From contig NZ_JACJGM010000006.1 in the NCBI RefSeq assembly GCF_015024225.1, positions 1 through 64,000 of the forward strand: DNA of 64,000 bases, in the 5' to 3' direction. This stretch comes from Nocardioides lijunqiniae. Its GTDB lineage: Bacteria > Actinomycetota > Actinomycetes > Propionibacteriales > Nocardioidaceae. A program made the translations under genes and the position numbers. Below are positions 25,283 through 37,028 of the stretch, in pieces. Position 1 is the first letter of the stretch, and each line of letters begins with the position of its first letter. The notes under the pieces are model-generated. The model saw nothing but the letters and a program-made list of their open reading frames with translations, did no database searches and was not told where the DNA came from.

Positions 25283-25881
25283 CAGACCGCCCCGTTGCCG
25301 CTGGAGCTGCCGGCGCCCGTCGACTCGATGGCCTCGAGGTCGGCGAGGAACCGGTCGACCACGCGCGCGGAGCGGGCGTCGTCCTCCAGGCTCTCCCCGA
25401 CGATGCGGCCGGCAAGGGTGGTCGCGAGCGCGCCCACCTCGGCACGGAGCGAGGTGACCGCCTGCTGGCGCTCGGCCTCGATCTGGGCCTTGCCGTGCTC
25501 GGTGATCCGCGTGGCCTCGGTCTGCGCCTGCTCCCGCATCTCCGCGATGATCTGGGCGCCCTGCTCGCGCGCCTCCTCACGGATGCGCGCCGCCTCGTGA
25601 CGAGCGTCGGCGAGCTGCTTCTCGAGCTCGGCGAGCTTGGCGTCGGCCTCGGCCTGCTTGGTCTCCGCAGCCGCGAGCCCGCCCTCGATCGCCGTCGTGC
25701 GCTCGGCGAAGGTCTGCTCGAACGCCGGCACCACGAACTTCTTCACGAGGAAGAAGAGGATGGCGAAGACGACGAGCGCGAGCCCGAGCTCGGCGAGGTG
25801 CGGTACGAGGGGGTTGAGCTCGTGCTCGCCCTCTTCGCCCTCGGCGGTCCTCACGACGAGCGTGGGGATGAGTGTCTGCAT
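25282..25881 (-). CDS. atpF: ATP synthase Fo subunit b
   Basis: A single transmembrane helix (about residues 27-48, LGLALVVFAILFFLVKKFV) is followed by a 120-residue charged coiled coil that forms the peripheral stalk. AAAGGA lies 5 nt before the ATG. The N-terminal 25 residues are periplasmic and unusually acidic (TAEGEEGEHELNP). The 199-aa length is normal for actinobacteria. Confidence 0.95.
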   Translation of the reverse strand: MQTLIPTLVVRTAEGEEGEHELNPLVPHLAELGLALVVFAILFFLVKKFVVPAFEQTFAERTTAIEGGLAAAETKQAEADAKLAELEKQLADARHEAARIREEAREQGAQIIAEMREQAQTEATRITEHGKAQIEAERQQAVTSLRAEVGALATTLAGRIVGESLEDDARSARVVDRFLADLEAIESTGAGSSSGNGAV

Positions 25882-25925
25882 GGCAGTCCTTTGTGTTCGG
25901 TCGGCCTACGTCGGGAGGACGGAGG

Positions 25926-26144
25926 TCAGCTCAGGACGAACGCGAGAGCGATACCGATGATGGCGAGGGCCTCGGCGAGCGCGAAGCCGAGGATCGCGAT
26001 CGACTGCAGGCGCGACTGGGCCTCGGGCTGACGGGCGACGCCGTTGATGTAGGCCGCGAAGATCAGGCCGATGCCGATGCCGGGGCCGATGGCCGCCAGG
26101 CCGTAGCCGATCATGTTGACAGAGCCGTTCAGAGTGCCATCCAC
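25926..26144 (-). CDS. atpE: ATP synthase Fo subunit c
   Basis: The true start is the GTG at 26144, with AAAGGAAG upstream; the open frame further up is not coding. The 72-aa hairpin has two membrane helices. The first carries [14 protein letters not shown], and the polar loop is ARQPEA. The second has the proton-carrying Glu in [14 protein letters not shown]. This is the subunit targeted by bedaquiline in mycobacteria. Confidence 0.97.
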   Translation of the reverse strand: MDGTLNGSVNMIGYGLAAIGPGIGIGLIFAAYINGVARQPEAQSRLQSIAILGFALAEALAIIGIALAFVLS

Positions 26145-26206
26145 GGCAATCTTCCTTTCGGTTGTTTCTATCTCAGTTTGTACAGCTGGGGGTTGGTGCG
26201 TGGAGC

Positions 26207-27052
26207 TCAGTGCTCGTCGGCCAGCGCGCCTTGGATGTACATGGCGTTGAGGAGGACGAACACATACGCCTGGAGGAACTGGATCAGGATCTCCAGGAAG
26301 GCGACGGCCACGAAGAGCACCCACGCGAGGATGCCGACCGGGGCGTAGGCGAGGCTCATCTCGAAGATGAGGTACTCGCCACCGAGGGCGAACAGGATCA
26401 GCAGCAGGTGGCCGGCGAACATGTTGGCGAAGAGTCGCAGCGCCAGCGTGACGGGGCGGACCAGGATGTTGGAGAGGAACTCCAGCGGCACCAGCAGGAT
26501 CAGGATCGGGCCGGTGATGCCCGCGGGCACCGACTGCAGCTTGAAGTAGCCGACGAAGCCGTGCTTGCGGATGCCGACGATGTTGTAGATCAGCCAGCTC
26601 AGGATCGCGAGGGCGTAGACCATGCCGGAGCGCGAGAACGTCGGGAACTGGATGAACGGCACCGACGCGAAGAGGTTGTTGACCAGCAGGAAGAGGAAGA
26701 GCGTGAAGAGGTACGGCACGAACTTCATGAAGTCGTGGGCGCCGATGATGTCGCGGCCCAGCGAGTTGCGGACGAAGCCGTAGGCCTCCTCGCCGACGAA
26801 CTGCATCTTGCCCGGCACCATCGCCCGCTTGCGCGAGGCGAGGTAGAAGAAGCCGAAGATCAGGACGGCCGAGAGCACCAGCTGCAGCATCGGCTTGGTG
26901 ACGCCGAGGACGAACTCCTGCCCGAAGGCGTGGAACGTCCCGAAGTCGCCGCCGATCGGAGGCAGGTCGAAGTCGGCCGGCCCCGGAGGCGTGAAGCCCT
27001 CCGCCCGGATCCCCGCGGCCTGCGGGACAAGTGCGCTGCCGATGCCGCTCAA
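26207..27052 (-). CDS. atpB: ATP synthase Fo subunit a
   Basis: The start is a TTG at 27052: AGGAG is placed 5 nt before it, and the upstream frame overlaps the next gene. The 281-aa protein has the five to six long helices of subunit a. The essential arginine is in [17 protein letters not shown] near residue 195, and the end is [18 protein letters not shown]. It forms the proton half-channels against the c-ring. It follows the small AtpZ-type gene by 34 nt. Confidence 0.96.
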   Translation of the reverse strand: MSGIGSALVPQAAGIRAEGFTPPGPADFDLPPIGGDFGTFHAFGQEFVLGVTKPMLQLVLSAVLIFGFFYLASRKRAMVPGKMQFVGEEAYGFVRNSLGRDIIGAHDFMKFVPYLFTLFLFLLVNNLFASVPFIQFPTFSRSGMVYALAILSWLIYNIVGIRKHGFVGYFKLQSVPAGITGPILILLVPLEFLSNILVRPVTLALRLFANMFAGHLLLILFALGGEYLIFEMSLAYAPVGILAWVLFVAVAFLEILIQFLQAYVFVLLNAMYIQGALADEH

Positions 27053-27086
27053 CGTGTCTCCTGTGTCGTCACTGCCAACTCGTGCA

Positions 27087-27332
27087 CTACGTCTGACTCT
27101 GGTCGGTGTCGCGATCGCCCCGGAACCGGAAGCGCGCCCAGGTCTGGAAGGTCCCGAGCACGGCACCCAGCAGGATCCCGAGCGCTACCAGGAACGACGT
27201 TCCCAGCCAACGATCGAGGAGCCAGCCGACGAACCCGTACAGAAGCACACCGGACACCAGGTACCCAAAGGCGAGCCAGGGGTCTCCGCGAGGTCCGTCG
27301 TCGTGCTCCGCAGGGGGAATCTCCTGAGCCAT
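27087..27332 (-). CDS. AtpZ/AtpI-type small membrane protein
   Basis: An 81-aa protein with two membrane helices (about residues 20-42 and 48-68) and the pattern YLVSGVLLYGFVGWLLDRWLGT followed by GILLGAVLG, as in AtpZ (PF09527), the small partner of AtpI at the head of atp operons. AtpZ/AtpI may take part in Mg2+/Ca2+ handling or c-ring assembly. It lies between atpI and atpB. The ATG has no strong ribosome site. Confidence 0.85.
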   Translation of the reverse strand: MAQEIPPAEHDDGPRGDPWLAFGYLVSGVLLYGFVGWLLDRWLGTSFLVALGILLGAVLGTFQTWARFRFRGDRDTDQSQT

Positions 27333-27362
27333 CGCGAACCGGACAATAGCAGTCGTGGTGGG

Positions 27363-27824
27363 TCATCGCTCACTCGCCTCGGAGGGGAGGTCGTAGACCG
27401 GGATGCGCCGGCGGGTGACCAGCAGGACCTGGCTCACGAGCCAGATCGCGACGCCCCCGATGACCGCCGCGGCGAGCCACGACCGGTTCAGCGTGGAGTC
27501 CAGCAGGCCCGACGCCGAGAGGGCCGCGAACACCAGCCCCATGAGCACCACCTGCATCGTGTAGGTGAGCAGCGCGAACATCAGCGCCGCGGTGGGCATG
27601 ATGCCGGCGACCAGGTTGACCACCAGGGAGCTGCCGGCCAGGACCACGACCACCAGGGCCGTCCCGACCAGGGCGCCGAGGGCCGCGGCCGAGCCGGCGG
27701 TGAACGCGCCGACCACGCTCAGGACCAGGCCGAGCGCCAGAGCCGCCACGGACGCACCGACCAGCACGCTGACACCGCTGTCGCGGTCAACCTGCGGGGT
27801 GCGGGGAGCTTCGGTCGTCATCAT
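27363..27824 (-). CDS. atpI: ATP synthase protein I-like membrane protein
   Basis: A 153-aa protein with four hydrophobic helices (about 22-42, 47-66, 78-98, 112-133) and a short basic tail. Position at the head of the atp operon and layout match AtpI of actinobacteria (Rv1303), a proposed c-ring assembly factor; sequence conservation in this family is low. AGGA is 9 nt upstream of the first of two consecutive ATG codons. Confidence 0.82.
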   Translation of the reverse strand: MMTTEAPRTPQVDRDSGVSVLVGASVAALALGLVLSVVGAFTAGSAAALGALVGTALVVVVLAGSSLVVNLVAGIMPTAALMFALLTYTMQVVLMGLVFAALSASGLLDSTLNRSWLAAAVIGGVAIWLVSQVLLVTRRRIPVYDLPSEASER

Positions 27825-27865
27825 CGGCGGCCGTCCTGGTGGGGGTCTCTCGGGTGCTCGTGAAA

Positions 27866-27871
27866 ACTATC
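27866..27871 (-). promoter_or_regulatory. Possible -10 of the atp operon
   Basis: Minus-strand GATAGT in an AT-richer stretch at the wecA stop codon, with GTGA/TTCAC half-sites around it and about 35 nt of leader to the atpI start. The -35 is not clear. Confidence 0.35.
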
Positions 27872-29081
27872 ACAAAGTCCCGGAGGGCTCCGAATCCGCG
27901 GCCTCGCCCTCGTCGGGGGGCGGGGCCTCGGCCGACTCCTGCACGGGCTCGGGGGGCTGCTCGGCCAGGGGCCGGGCGAAGCGCGGCAGCACGAAGGTCA
28001 GCGCGACGGTCACGGCCGCCATGGCGCCCAGCGCCAGCCACATCCGGGGGCCGGTGTAGAGGCTGGCCAGGACCGTGCCGAAGGCGATCAGGGCGGCCCA
28101 CAGCCACATGATCACGACCGCACGACGGTGGGAGTGCCCGATCTCCAGCAGCCGGTGGTGCAGGTGCTGCTTGTCGGGCGCGAACGGCGAGCGGCCCGCC
28201 CGCGTGCGGCGTACGACGGCGAGGACGAGGTCGGCCAGCGGCACGATCAGGATCAGCACCGGGAGCCCCAGCGGCAGCAGGAACGGCAGCAGGCTGGCCT
28301 GGGACCCGTCGGCGCCCTGGGTGAGCTCGTTGCCGCGGAACTGCGTGGTGATCGTCAGCGCCGTCGTGGACAGCACCAGCCCGATCAGCATGGAGCCGCT
28401 GTCGCCCATGAAGAGCCGGGCCGGGTGGAAGTTGTGCACCAGGAAGCCCGCGCAGGCACCGGCGAGCGACGCCGAGAGCAGGGCGGCGGTCGTCGCCAGG
28501 GGTGCGGAGTTGAGGTTGGCCAGCTGGTAGCTGAACAGGAAGAACGCCGCCGCGCCGATGCCGACGACGCCCGCGGCCAGGCCGTCGAGGCCGTCGACGA
28601 AGTTGACGGCGTTGACGGTCGCCACCACGACCACCACGGTCAGGATCGCGCCCTGGGCGGGGTCCAGGAGGAACTGGTAGCCGTCGGGACGGGGGAAGAA
28701 GTAGAACTGCAGGCCGGAGTAGGTGAGCAGCCCCACGGCGAGCACCTGGCCGCCGAACTTGGTGAGCGCGTCCAGGTCGAAGATGTCGTCGAGCACGCCG
28801 ATGCCGCAGACCATCGCCCCGGCGATGATCACCAGCTTGTAGTCCTCGAAGACGAACGGGCCGGCGTTGGAGAGGAAGGGCAGCTCGCGGGCGACGAGGT
28901 AGGCCGCCACGAGCCCGCCGAGCATCGCGATGCCGCCGAGGTAGGGCACCGGCTCGGCGTGCACGTCGCGGTCGCGCACCTTGGCCACCGCACCCGTGCG
29001 CAGGGCGATCTCGCGCGCCACCACGGTGAGCAGGGAGGTCACCGCCGCGGCGATGAGGAAGACCAGGATGTACTCGCGCAC
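27870..29081 (-). CDS. wecA: Undecaprenyl-phosphate GlcNAc-1-phosphate transferase (WecA/Rfe type)
   Basis: The 403-aa polytopic transferase (about 11 helices) belongs to the MraY/WecA superfamily. Catalytic and Mg-binding motifs are present: VLDDIFDLDALTKF near residue 98, NAVNFVDGLDGLAAG near 160, and HNFHPARLFMGDSGS near 215 (HIP-type loop). It moves sugar-1-phosphate from UDP-GlcNAc to decaprenyl phosphate at the inner face of the membrane and starts arabinogalactan or teichoic-acid-like polymer synthesis. The rfe-atpI order is conserved in actinobacteria. It starts 3 nt after tsaC. Confidence 0.93.
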   Translation of the reverse strand: MREYILVFLIAAAVTSLLTVVAREIALRTGAVAKVRDRDVHAEPVPYLGGIAMLGGLVAAYLVARELPFLSNAGPFVFEDYKLVIIAGAMVCGIGVLDDIFDLDALTKFGGQVLAVGLLTYSGLQFYFFPRPDGYQFLLDPAQGAILTVVVVVATVNAVNFVDGLDGLAAGVVGIGAAAFFLFSYQLANLNSAPLATTAALLSASLAGACAGFLVHNFHPARLFMGDSGSMLIGLVLSTTALTITTQFRGNELTQGADGSQASLLPFLLPLGLPVLILIVPLADLVLAVVRRTRAGRSPFAPDKQHLHHRLLEIGHSHRRAVVIMWLWAALIAFGTVLASLYTGPRMWLALGAMAAVTVALTFVLPRFARPLAEQPPEPVQESAEAPPPDEGEAADSEPSGTL

Positions 29082-29084
29082 GCC

Positions 29085-29744
29085 TCAGCCTTCGTCGGTG
29101 AGCGTGGCGCCGTGCGGCTCCAGCACCTCGTTGAGGCGCTCCAGCGAGAGGGCACCGCGGCGCAGGATCCGCCCCTGGGTGCCGGTGACGTCGACGATGG
29201 TGGACGCCTCGCCGCCGGGCGACTCCCCCGCGTCGACGATCAGCTCGACCGCGTCGCCCAGCATCTCCTCGGCCTGCTCGGCGTCGGTCGCGGCCGGCAT
29301 GCCGGTGCGGTTGGCCGAGCTGACCGCGAGCGGGCCGGTGCGCTCGAGCAGCTCGAGGGCGACCGGGTGGTCGGGCATGCGCACCGCGACGGTGCCGCGG
29401 GTGTCGCCGAGGTCCCAGCGCAGCGAGGTCTGCATGTGGCACACCAGCGTGAGCGGCCCCGGCCACAGCTCCTCCACGAGGGCCCGGGCGTAGCCGGGCA
29501 CCCGCACGGCGAGCGCGTCGAGCGTCGAGGCGGCGCTGACCAGGACCGGCGGGGGCATCTCGCGACCGCGGCCCTTGGCGGCGAGCAGGCCCTTGACCGC
29601 GTCGGCGTCGAACGCGTCGGCGGCCACGCCGTAGACGGTGTCGGTGGGGATGACCACCAGCCGGCCCTGCTGGATCGCCACGCTCGCCGCGCTCACCGCG
29701 GCCTCCAGCTCGTCCGGGCTGCCGGTCGGGTAGCGGGTGCTCAC
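29085..29744 (-). CDS. tsaC: L-threonylcarbamoyladenylate synthase (Sua5/YrdC)
   Basis: The 219-aa protein has the YrdC fold: VVIPTDTVYGVAADAF near residue 31, KGRGREMPPPVLV, and LAVSSANRTGMPAATDA near 140. It makes threonylcarbamoyl-AMP from Thr, bicarbonate and ATP for tRNA t6A37. The extra Sua5 C-terminal domain is absent, so the short TsaC form applies, although actinobacterial databases often label it Sua5. It sits 4 nt downstream of prmC in the prfA-prmC-tsaC operon. Confidence 0.93.
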   Translation of the reverse strand: MSTRYPTGSPDELEAAVSAASVAIQQGRLVVIPTDTVYGVAADAFDADAVKGLLAAKGRGREMPPPVLVSAASTLDALAVRVPGYARALVEELWPGPLTLVCHMQTSLRWDLGDTRGTVAVRMPDHPVALELLERTGPLAVSSANRTGMPAATDAEQAEEMLGDAVELIVDAGESPGGEASTIVDVTGTQGRILRRGALSLERLNEVLEPHGATLTDEG

Positions 29745-29748
29745 GGCC

Positions 29749-30591
29749 TCATCGTGCCAGTCGAGCCGTCAGGAAGCGCGCACGCCCGGCCAGATCGGGG
29801 TGGTCGCGCACGTCGGTCCAGCGCCCGGTCGCCACGAAGACTGCCGGCGCCGACTCGCCCTGCGCGTCGGCGTGCTCCACCCCGACGACCCCGTCGCGGC
29901 GCAGCAGCTCGGCCGCCCGGCGCTCGACCACGCGGATCGCGTCCAGACCGTCGTCACCGGAGAAGAGCGCGAGGTGCGGGTCGTGGTCGCGAGCCTCGAG
30001 CGCCACGGACTCCCACGCGTCGAGCGGGATGTAGGGCGGGTTGGACACGACGACGTCGACGGCGCCCAGCAGGTCGTCGAACGCCGTGCCGAGGTCGCCC
30101 TGGCGCAGGTCGACGGCCGTGCCGGCAAGGTTGCGCTCGGCCCAGGAGTGCGCGGGCTCGTCGAGCTCCACGGCGTGCACCCGCGCGGCCGGCACCTCGT
30201 CGGCGATCGCCTTCGCGATGGCACCCGAGCCGGTGCCGAGGTCGACGACCACGGGATCCTGGCGGGCGGAGGCCTCGGCGACGGCCCAGCCGGCGAGCAG
30301 CTCGGTCTCGGGGCGCGGCACGAAGACGCCCGGGCCGACCAGCAGCTCGACGTGGCGGAACGCCGCCGTGCCGGTCAGGTGCTGCAGGGGCTCGCGCGCC
30401 GCCCGGCGGGCCAGCACGGCGTCGTACCGCTCGACGACGGCGTCCTCCACGTCGTCGACCAGCATCAGCCGGCCGCGGCTCGTGCCGAGCACGTGCGCCA
30501 GCAGCTCGGCCGCATCGTGCTCGGGGCTCGCGACCCCGGCGCCCCGGAGCCGCTCGACCGCGGCGGCCACCAGACGGCGACGCTCGGGCAT
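29749..30591 (-). CDS. prmC: Release-factor glutamine methyltransferase
   Basis: The ATG at 30591 overlaps the prfA stop by one base (TGATG). The 280-aa protein has the N-terminal helical domain, the SAM motif VVDLGTGSGAIAKAIA near residue 110 and the catalytic NPPYIP motif near 180. It N5-methylates the glutamine of the GGQ motif in RF1 and RF2, and is encoded right after RF1 as usual. Confidence 0.95.
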   Translation of the reverse strand: MPERRRLVAAAVERLRGAGVASPEHDAAELLAHVLGTSRGRLMLVDDVEDAVVERYDAVLARRAAREPLQHLTGTAAFRHVELLVGPGVFVPRPETELLAGWAVAEASARQDPVVVDLGTGSGAIAKAIADEVPAARVHAVELDEPAHSWAERNLAGTAVDLRQGDLGTAFDDLLGAVDVVVSNPPYIPLDAWESVALEARDHDPHLALFSGDDGLDAIRVVERRAAELLRRDGVVGVEHADAQGESAPAVFVATGRWTDVRDHPDLAGRARFLTARLAR

Positions 30592-31664
30592 CAGGACTCC
30601 AGCGCGGCGAGCTGCGCGTCGAGGTCCGCCTGGATGCACGAGTCGAGCACCGGCTGGAGGTCGCCGTCAAGCACGCTGTCGAGGTTGTAGGCCTTGTAGC
30701 CGGTGCGGTGGTCGGAGATGCGGTTCTCGGGGTAGTTGTAGGTGCGGATCCGCTCGGAGCGGTCGACGGTGCGGATCTGGCTGCGCCGGGCCTCGCTGGC
30801 CTCGGCGTCGGCCTCCTCCTGAGCAGCCGCCAGCAGCCGGGCACGCAGGATCCGCATGGCCTGCTCCTTGTTCTGCAGCTGGCTCTTCTCGTTCTGGCAG
30901 CTGGCCACGATGCCGGTCGGCACGTGCGTGATCCGCACTGCGGAGTCGGTCGTGTTGACGCTCTGGCCGCCGGGGCCGCTGCTGCGGTAGACGTCGATGC
31001 GCAGGTCGTTGTCGTCGATCGTCACGTCGACCTGCTCGGCCTCGGGGAGCACCAGCACCCCGGCGGCACTCGTGTGCACGCGGCCCTGCGACTCCGTGAC
31101 CGGCACCCGCTGCACCCGGTGGACGCCGCCCTCGAACTTGAGCTGGGCGAACGGCCCCTCCCCCGGCGCCGGCGTGCCCTTGGCCTTCACCGCGAGCGTG
31201 GCGGACTTGTAGCCGCCCAGGTCGGACTCGGTGGCGTCGATCATCTCGACCTTCCAGCCGCGCGCCTCGGCGTACCGGGTGTACATCCGCACGAGGTCCC
31301 CGGCGAACAGCGCCGACTCCTCGCCGCCCTCACCGGACTTGATCTCGAGCAGCGTGTCCTTGTCGTCCGCGGGGTCGCGCGGGATCAGCAGGTAGCGCAG
31401 CCGCTCGGCGGCCGCGGCCTGCTGCTCGACGAGCGCGTCCACCTCCTCGGCGAACGTCGGGTCCTCGGCGGCCAGCTGCCGGGCCGCCTCGATGTCCCCG
31501 TCGTACTGCTGCCAGTCGCGCCAGGCCGTGATGATCGAGGTCAGGACGGCGTAGCGCTGGTTCAGCGTCTTCGCCAGCCGCGCGTCGGCATGGGTCTCGG
31601 GCGCGCCGAGGCGCGACTCGAGCTCGGCGTGCTCGGCGAGGTAGCCCTCGACGGCCTCGAACAT
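30591..31664 (-). CDS. prfA: Peptide chain release factor 1
   Basis: The ATG at 31664 is chosen, with AGGAG 6 nt before it. The 357-aa protein has the codon-recognition tripeptide PVT in [17 protein letters not shown], as in RF1 (UAA/UAG), and the catalytic SGPGGQSVN near residue 228. Downstream prmC modifies that GGQ. A hairpin terminator separates it from rpmE, so it should have its own promoter between 31665 and 31700, where I see no clear consensus. Confidence 0.96.
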   Translation of the reverse strand: MFEAVEGYLAEHAELESRLGAPETHADARLAKTLNQRYAVLTSIITAWRDWQQYDGDIEAARQLAAEDPTFAEEVDALVEQQAAAAERLRYLLIPRDPADDKDTLLEIKSGEGGEESALFAGDLVRMYTRYAEARGWKVEMIDATESDLGGYKSATLAVKAKGTPAPGEGPFAQLKFEGGVHRVQRVPVTESQGRVHTSAAGVLVLPEAEQVDVTIDDNDLRIDVYRSSGPGGQSVNTTDSAVRITHVPTGIVASCQNEKSQLQNKEQAMRILRARLLAAAQEEADAEASEARRSQIRTVDRSERIRTYNYPENRISDHRTGYKAYNLDSVLDGDLQPVLDSCIQADLDAQLAALES

Positions 31665-31700
31665 GCGGACTCCTAGGGAGGTGGCGGCGGACAAATCACG

Positions 31701-31738
31701 AGCGCCGACCCGCTGCATGGAGGCAGGGGGTCGGCGCT
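31701..31738 (-). terminator. Terminator after rpmE
   Basis: Perfect 11-pair stem AGCGCCGACCC/GGGTCGGCGCT with a 16-nt loop, starting 10 nt after the rpmE stop. It isolates rpmE from prfA. Confidence 0.75.
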
Positions 31739-31748
31739 GTGGGCTGAG

Positions 31749-31982
31749 CTACTTGCTGTCGGCCTTCGAGGAGTCGGCCTTCTTGGCGTAGCGGGCCTCG
31801 AAGCGGGCGACGCGGCCGCCGGTGTCGAGGATCTTCTGCTTGCCGGTGTAGAACGGGTGGCACTGCGAGCAGACGTCGGACTTGATGTTGCCGCTCGTCA
31901 TCGTGGAGCGCGTGGTGAACTCGGCGCCACAGGTGCACGTCACCTGGGTCGTCACGTAGTCCGGGTGGATGTCCTTCTTCAT
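31749..31982 (-). CDS. rpmE: Ribosomal protein bL31 (zinc-binding form)
   Basis: A 77-aa protein, [20 protein letters not shown] then [13 protein letters not shown]. The CxC and CxxC cysteines mark the zinc-containing C+ form. GAGAGGA stands 5 nt before the ATG. A -10-like TATCCT (minus strand, 32065-32070) is about 80 nt upstream. No Zur-type box was seen. Confidence 0.96.
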   Translation of the reverse strand: MKKDIHPDYVTTQVTCTCGAEFTTRSTMTSGNIKSDVCSQCHPFYTGKQKILDTGGRVARFEARYAKKADSSKADSK

Positions 31983-32126
31983 GATGTCCTCTCTGTTCCC
32001 ATCTCTGGGAGAGTCGCCGGGTCGTCCCCACCTCGTGCGGGCACGTGAACCGGAACCGTCGAACAGGATAGAGAACGCCGGATCCCCCCGCCTAATTCCC
32101 CGCGTGCGGGGTCGTGCGCCGGGCGG

Positions 32127-32279
32127 GAGTTTCGCCGGTCGACCGGCGATTCTGGACCTTGACCGCTGAAGCTTCGGCTCGGAAGCGTGAGTTTCGCCCC
32201 GCCGCCCGGCGAATCTGGAGCTTCCCTGCTGAAACTTGGGCCCGGAAGCGTGAGTTTCGCCGGTCGACCGGCGAAACTC
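32127..32279. repeat. GAGTTTC palindromic repeats, three tandem copies
   Basis: Three copies start at 32127, 32189 and 32252. The third is a perfect 28-nt palindrome with half-site GAGTTTCGCCGGTC; the first two are degenerate on the right arm. The 18-mer GGAAGCGTGAGTTTCGCC occurs at 32181-32198 and again at 32244-32261. The whole 333-nt gap between rpmE and the response-regulator gene (31983-32315) holds only this array and the rpmE leader. Confidence 0.8.
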
Positions 32280-32315
32280 CCGCGCCGGCGGCGATCCCGG
32301 GCCGGCGGGGCTGGG

Positions 32316-32696
<381 letters not shown>

Positions 32697-32749
32697 GTCG
32701 TACCTCTCGCTCGGTGAAGACTGCGGCGACAGACTAGCGGTGCCGCCGC

Positions 32750-34798
<2,049 letters not shown>

Positions 34799-34973
34799 GT
34801 GAGGTCCTTCCCACGATCAGTGCCGGCTGGTGGAACCACCGCGGCTGCTGGTCAGTGCCCCACCTCGGCGTCTTCCCCACAGAGGAGGGAGAGCTTGCGA
34901 TGCGCGGCACAGCCGCAGATCAAGAGGGAGGGGTGGTGCGCTGGGGGTTCCGACCGACCGAGGGTCGGTGGCC

Positions 34974-35004
34974 ACTGGCGCAGCGTCAATGTATCACTGC
35001 GCCA
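34974..35004 (-). terminator. Terminator/leader hairpin between thrB and rho
   Basis: Perfect 9-pair inverted repeat CTGGCGCAG/CTGCGCCAG with a 13-nt loop, 22 nt beyond the thrB stop. The rest of the 227-nt gap to rho contains CCGACC-GAG-GGTCGG and no gene; it could be an untranslated rho leader. Confidence 0.6.
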
Positions 35005-35025
35005 GGCGGCCGGCGCCGCGGTCGC

Positions 35026-35928
35026 TCAGCCCGCCCGTACGCCGTCGTGGTCGACCGCGAGCGGCAGCGCCGCCCAGCCTTCCGGGGCCCGCGCGAGCAG
35101 TGCGTCGTCGTCGCCGTCCTCCACCCGGAAGGCGAGGACGGTCGGCCCGGCGCCGGAGACGACCGCCGCCACCCCGTCGGCGCGCAGCGCGTCGACCAGG
35201 GCCAGCGACTCCGGCATGGCCGGACGGCGGTAGTCCTGGTGGAGGTAGTCGCGGGTCGCGCGCCAGAGCTGGTCGGGCCGACCGGCCAGCGCGGCCACGA
35301 GCAGGGCCGTGCGGCCCGCGTCGGCGGCGGCCTCGGCGTGCGGCACCTGGGCGGGCAGCAGGCCGCGCGCCACCTCGGTGGACACGGCCGTCGGCGGCAC
35401 GAAGACCACCACGCCGATCGACGCGTCGACCGGCGAGCCGACGGCGTAGAACTCGCCGTCCTCCTGCCCGGAGATCACGAAGCCGCCGTGCGCGGCCGGC
35501 GCGACGTTGTCGGGGTGCCCCTCGAGGCGGGCGGCCAGCCCGAAGAGCGCGTCGTCGTCGAGGAGCCGCTCCCCGTCCACCACGAGCGCCCTCGCCAGGG
35601 CGAGCCCACCGACGATGGCGGCCGACGACGAGCCGAGCCCGCGGGCGTGCGGGATGACGTTGGTGCAGGACAGGCGGAGCCCTGACGGCTGGCCGCCGCA
35701 GGCGTCGAAGGCGGCACGCATCGACCGCACCACGAGGTGAGACTCGTCGAGGGGTACGTCGTCCGCCCCGGCGCCCTGCACCTCCACGACCAGGCCCTCG
35801 GCCAGGACCTCGGCCTCCAGCCGGTCACGCAGGTCGAGGGCCAGGCCCAGCGAGTCGTAGCCGGGTCCCAGGTTGGCCGACGTCGCCGGCACCGAGACGC
35901 GCACGGCGCCCTCGACGAAGGCCACCAT
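35026..35928 (-). CDS. thrB: Homoserine kinase
   Basis: The ATG at 35928 overlaps the thrC stop by one base (TGATG). The 300-aa GHMP kinase has VSVPATSANLGPGYDSLGLAL at the N-terminus (pattern PATSANLGPGFD), the ATP loop IPHARGLGSSSAA near residue 90 and the C-terminal VVSGAGPTVLAF. It phosphorylates L-homoserine for threonine synthesis. Last gene of argS-lysA-hom-thrC-thrB. Confidence 0.96.
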   Translation of the reverse strand: MVAFVEGAVRVSVPATSANLGPGYDSLGLALDLRDRLEAEVLAEGLVVEVQGAGADDVPLDESHLVVRSMRAAFDACGGQPSGLRLSCTNVIPHARGLGSSSAAIVGGLALARALVVDGERLLDDDALFGLAARLEGHPDNVAPAAHGGFVISGQEDGEFYAVGSPVDASIGVVVFVPPTAVSTEVARGLLPAQVPHAEAAADAGRTALLVAALAGRPDQLWRATRDYLHQDYRRPAMPESLALVDALRADGVAAVVSGAGPTVLAFRVEDGDDDALLARAPEGWAALPLAVDHDGVRAG

Positions 35929-37028
35929 CAGGCGAGACCGGCGGCGCGGGCCGCGGCGAGCACGTCGGCGTCGATCACCGTGTCGACGATGCTCTGGCCG
36001 CCGCTGGTGAAGCCCTCGAGCGCGGTGGCGGTGTCCTTGAGGCCGTGGCCGGTGACGGTGACGGCGACGGTCGCGCCGACGTAGCTCTGGCCCTGCGCCA
36101 GCTCCTGCAGGAGCCCGGCGACGCCGGCCGCGGAGGCCGGCTCGACGAAGACCCCGTCGTGCGTGGCGAGGTCGCGCTGGGCGGAGAGGATCTGGTCGTC
36201 GGTGACCGAGGCGAAGCTGCCGCCGGACTCGTTGCGCGCCGCCTCGGCGAGCTTCCACGAGGCGGGGTTGCCGATCCGGATGGCGGTGGCCTTAGTCTCG
36301 GGGTCCGGGAACGGCTCGCCGGTGACCAGCGGGGCGGCGCCCTCGGCCTGGAAGCCGCGCATCACCGGGGTCCTCGTGGCGAGGCCGAGACGGTGGTACT
36401 GCGTGTAGCCCAGCCAGTAGGCCGCGATGTTGCCGGCGTTGCCCACCGGCAGCAGGTGGTAGTCGGGCGCGTCGCCGAGGAAGTCGCAGATCTCGAAGGC
36501 GGCGGTCTTCTGCCCCTCGAGCCGAGCGGGGTTGACGGAGTTGACCAGCGCGACGGGGTACTCCCAGGCGAGCTGGCGAGCCAGCGCGAGGCAGTGGTCG
36601 AAGTTGCCGCGGACCATGATCACCTGGGCGCCGCACACGATCGCCTGCGCCATCTTGCCGGCCGCGATCTTGCCCTCGGGCACGAGCACGAGCGGCTTGA
36701 GGCCGGCCTTGGCGGCGTAGGCGGCCATCGAGGCCGAGGTGTTGCCGGTGGAGGCGCAGACCACGGCCTCGGCGCCGTCGGCCTTGGCCACCGAGATCGC
36801 GGTCGTCATGCCGCGGTCCTTGAAGGACCCGGTCGGGTTGTTGCCCTCGACCTTGAGCCAGACCTCGGCGCCGGTGAGCCCGGACAGCCACTCGGAGAAG
36901 ACCAGGGGCGTGCCGCCCTCGCGCAGCGTGACGGCCGGAGTGCCCTCGGGGATCTCCAGCAGCGGGCGGTACTCCTCGATGACGCCGCGCCACTGGTGGG
37001 CGCGGGCGGCGGCCGGCTCGGTGCTCAC
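35928..37028 (-). CDS. thrC: Threonine synthase
   Basis: GTG start, overlapping the hom stop by 4 nt (GTGA). The 366-aa PLP enzyme has the Schiff-base Lys in [12 protein letters not shown] near residue 68, [18 protein letters not shown], and the phosphate loop [12 protein letters not shown]. It converts O-phosphohomoserine to threonine. Short actinobacterial type (360-370 aa). Confidence 0.97.
   Translation of the reverse strand: MSTEPAAARAHQWRGVIEEYRPLLEIPEGTPAVTLREGGTPLVFSEWLSGLTGAEVWLKVEGNNPTGSFKDRGMTTAISVAKADGAEAVVCASTGNTSASMAAYAAKAGLKPLVLVPEGKIAAGKMAQAIVCGAQVIMVRGNFDHCLALARQLAWEYPVALVNSVNPARLEGQKTAAFEICDFLGDAPDYHLLPVGNAGNIAAYWLGYTQYHRLGLATRTPVMRGFQAEGAAPLVTGEPFPDPETKATAIRIGNPASWKLAEAARNESGGSFASVTDDQILSAQRDLATHDGVFVEPASAAGVAGLLQELAQGQSYVGATVAVTVTGHGLKDTATALEGFTSGGQSIVDTVIDADVLAAARAAGLA

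Noticed and set aside
28128..31676. A 1182-codon open frame on the plus strand
   Set aside because: It is antisense to wecA, tsaC, prmC and prfA; no domain is recognisable.
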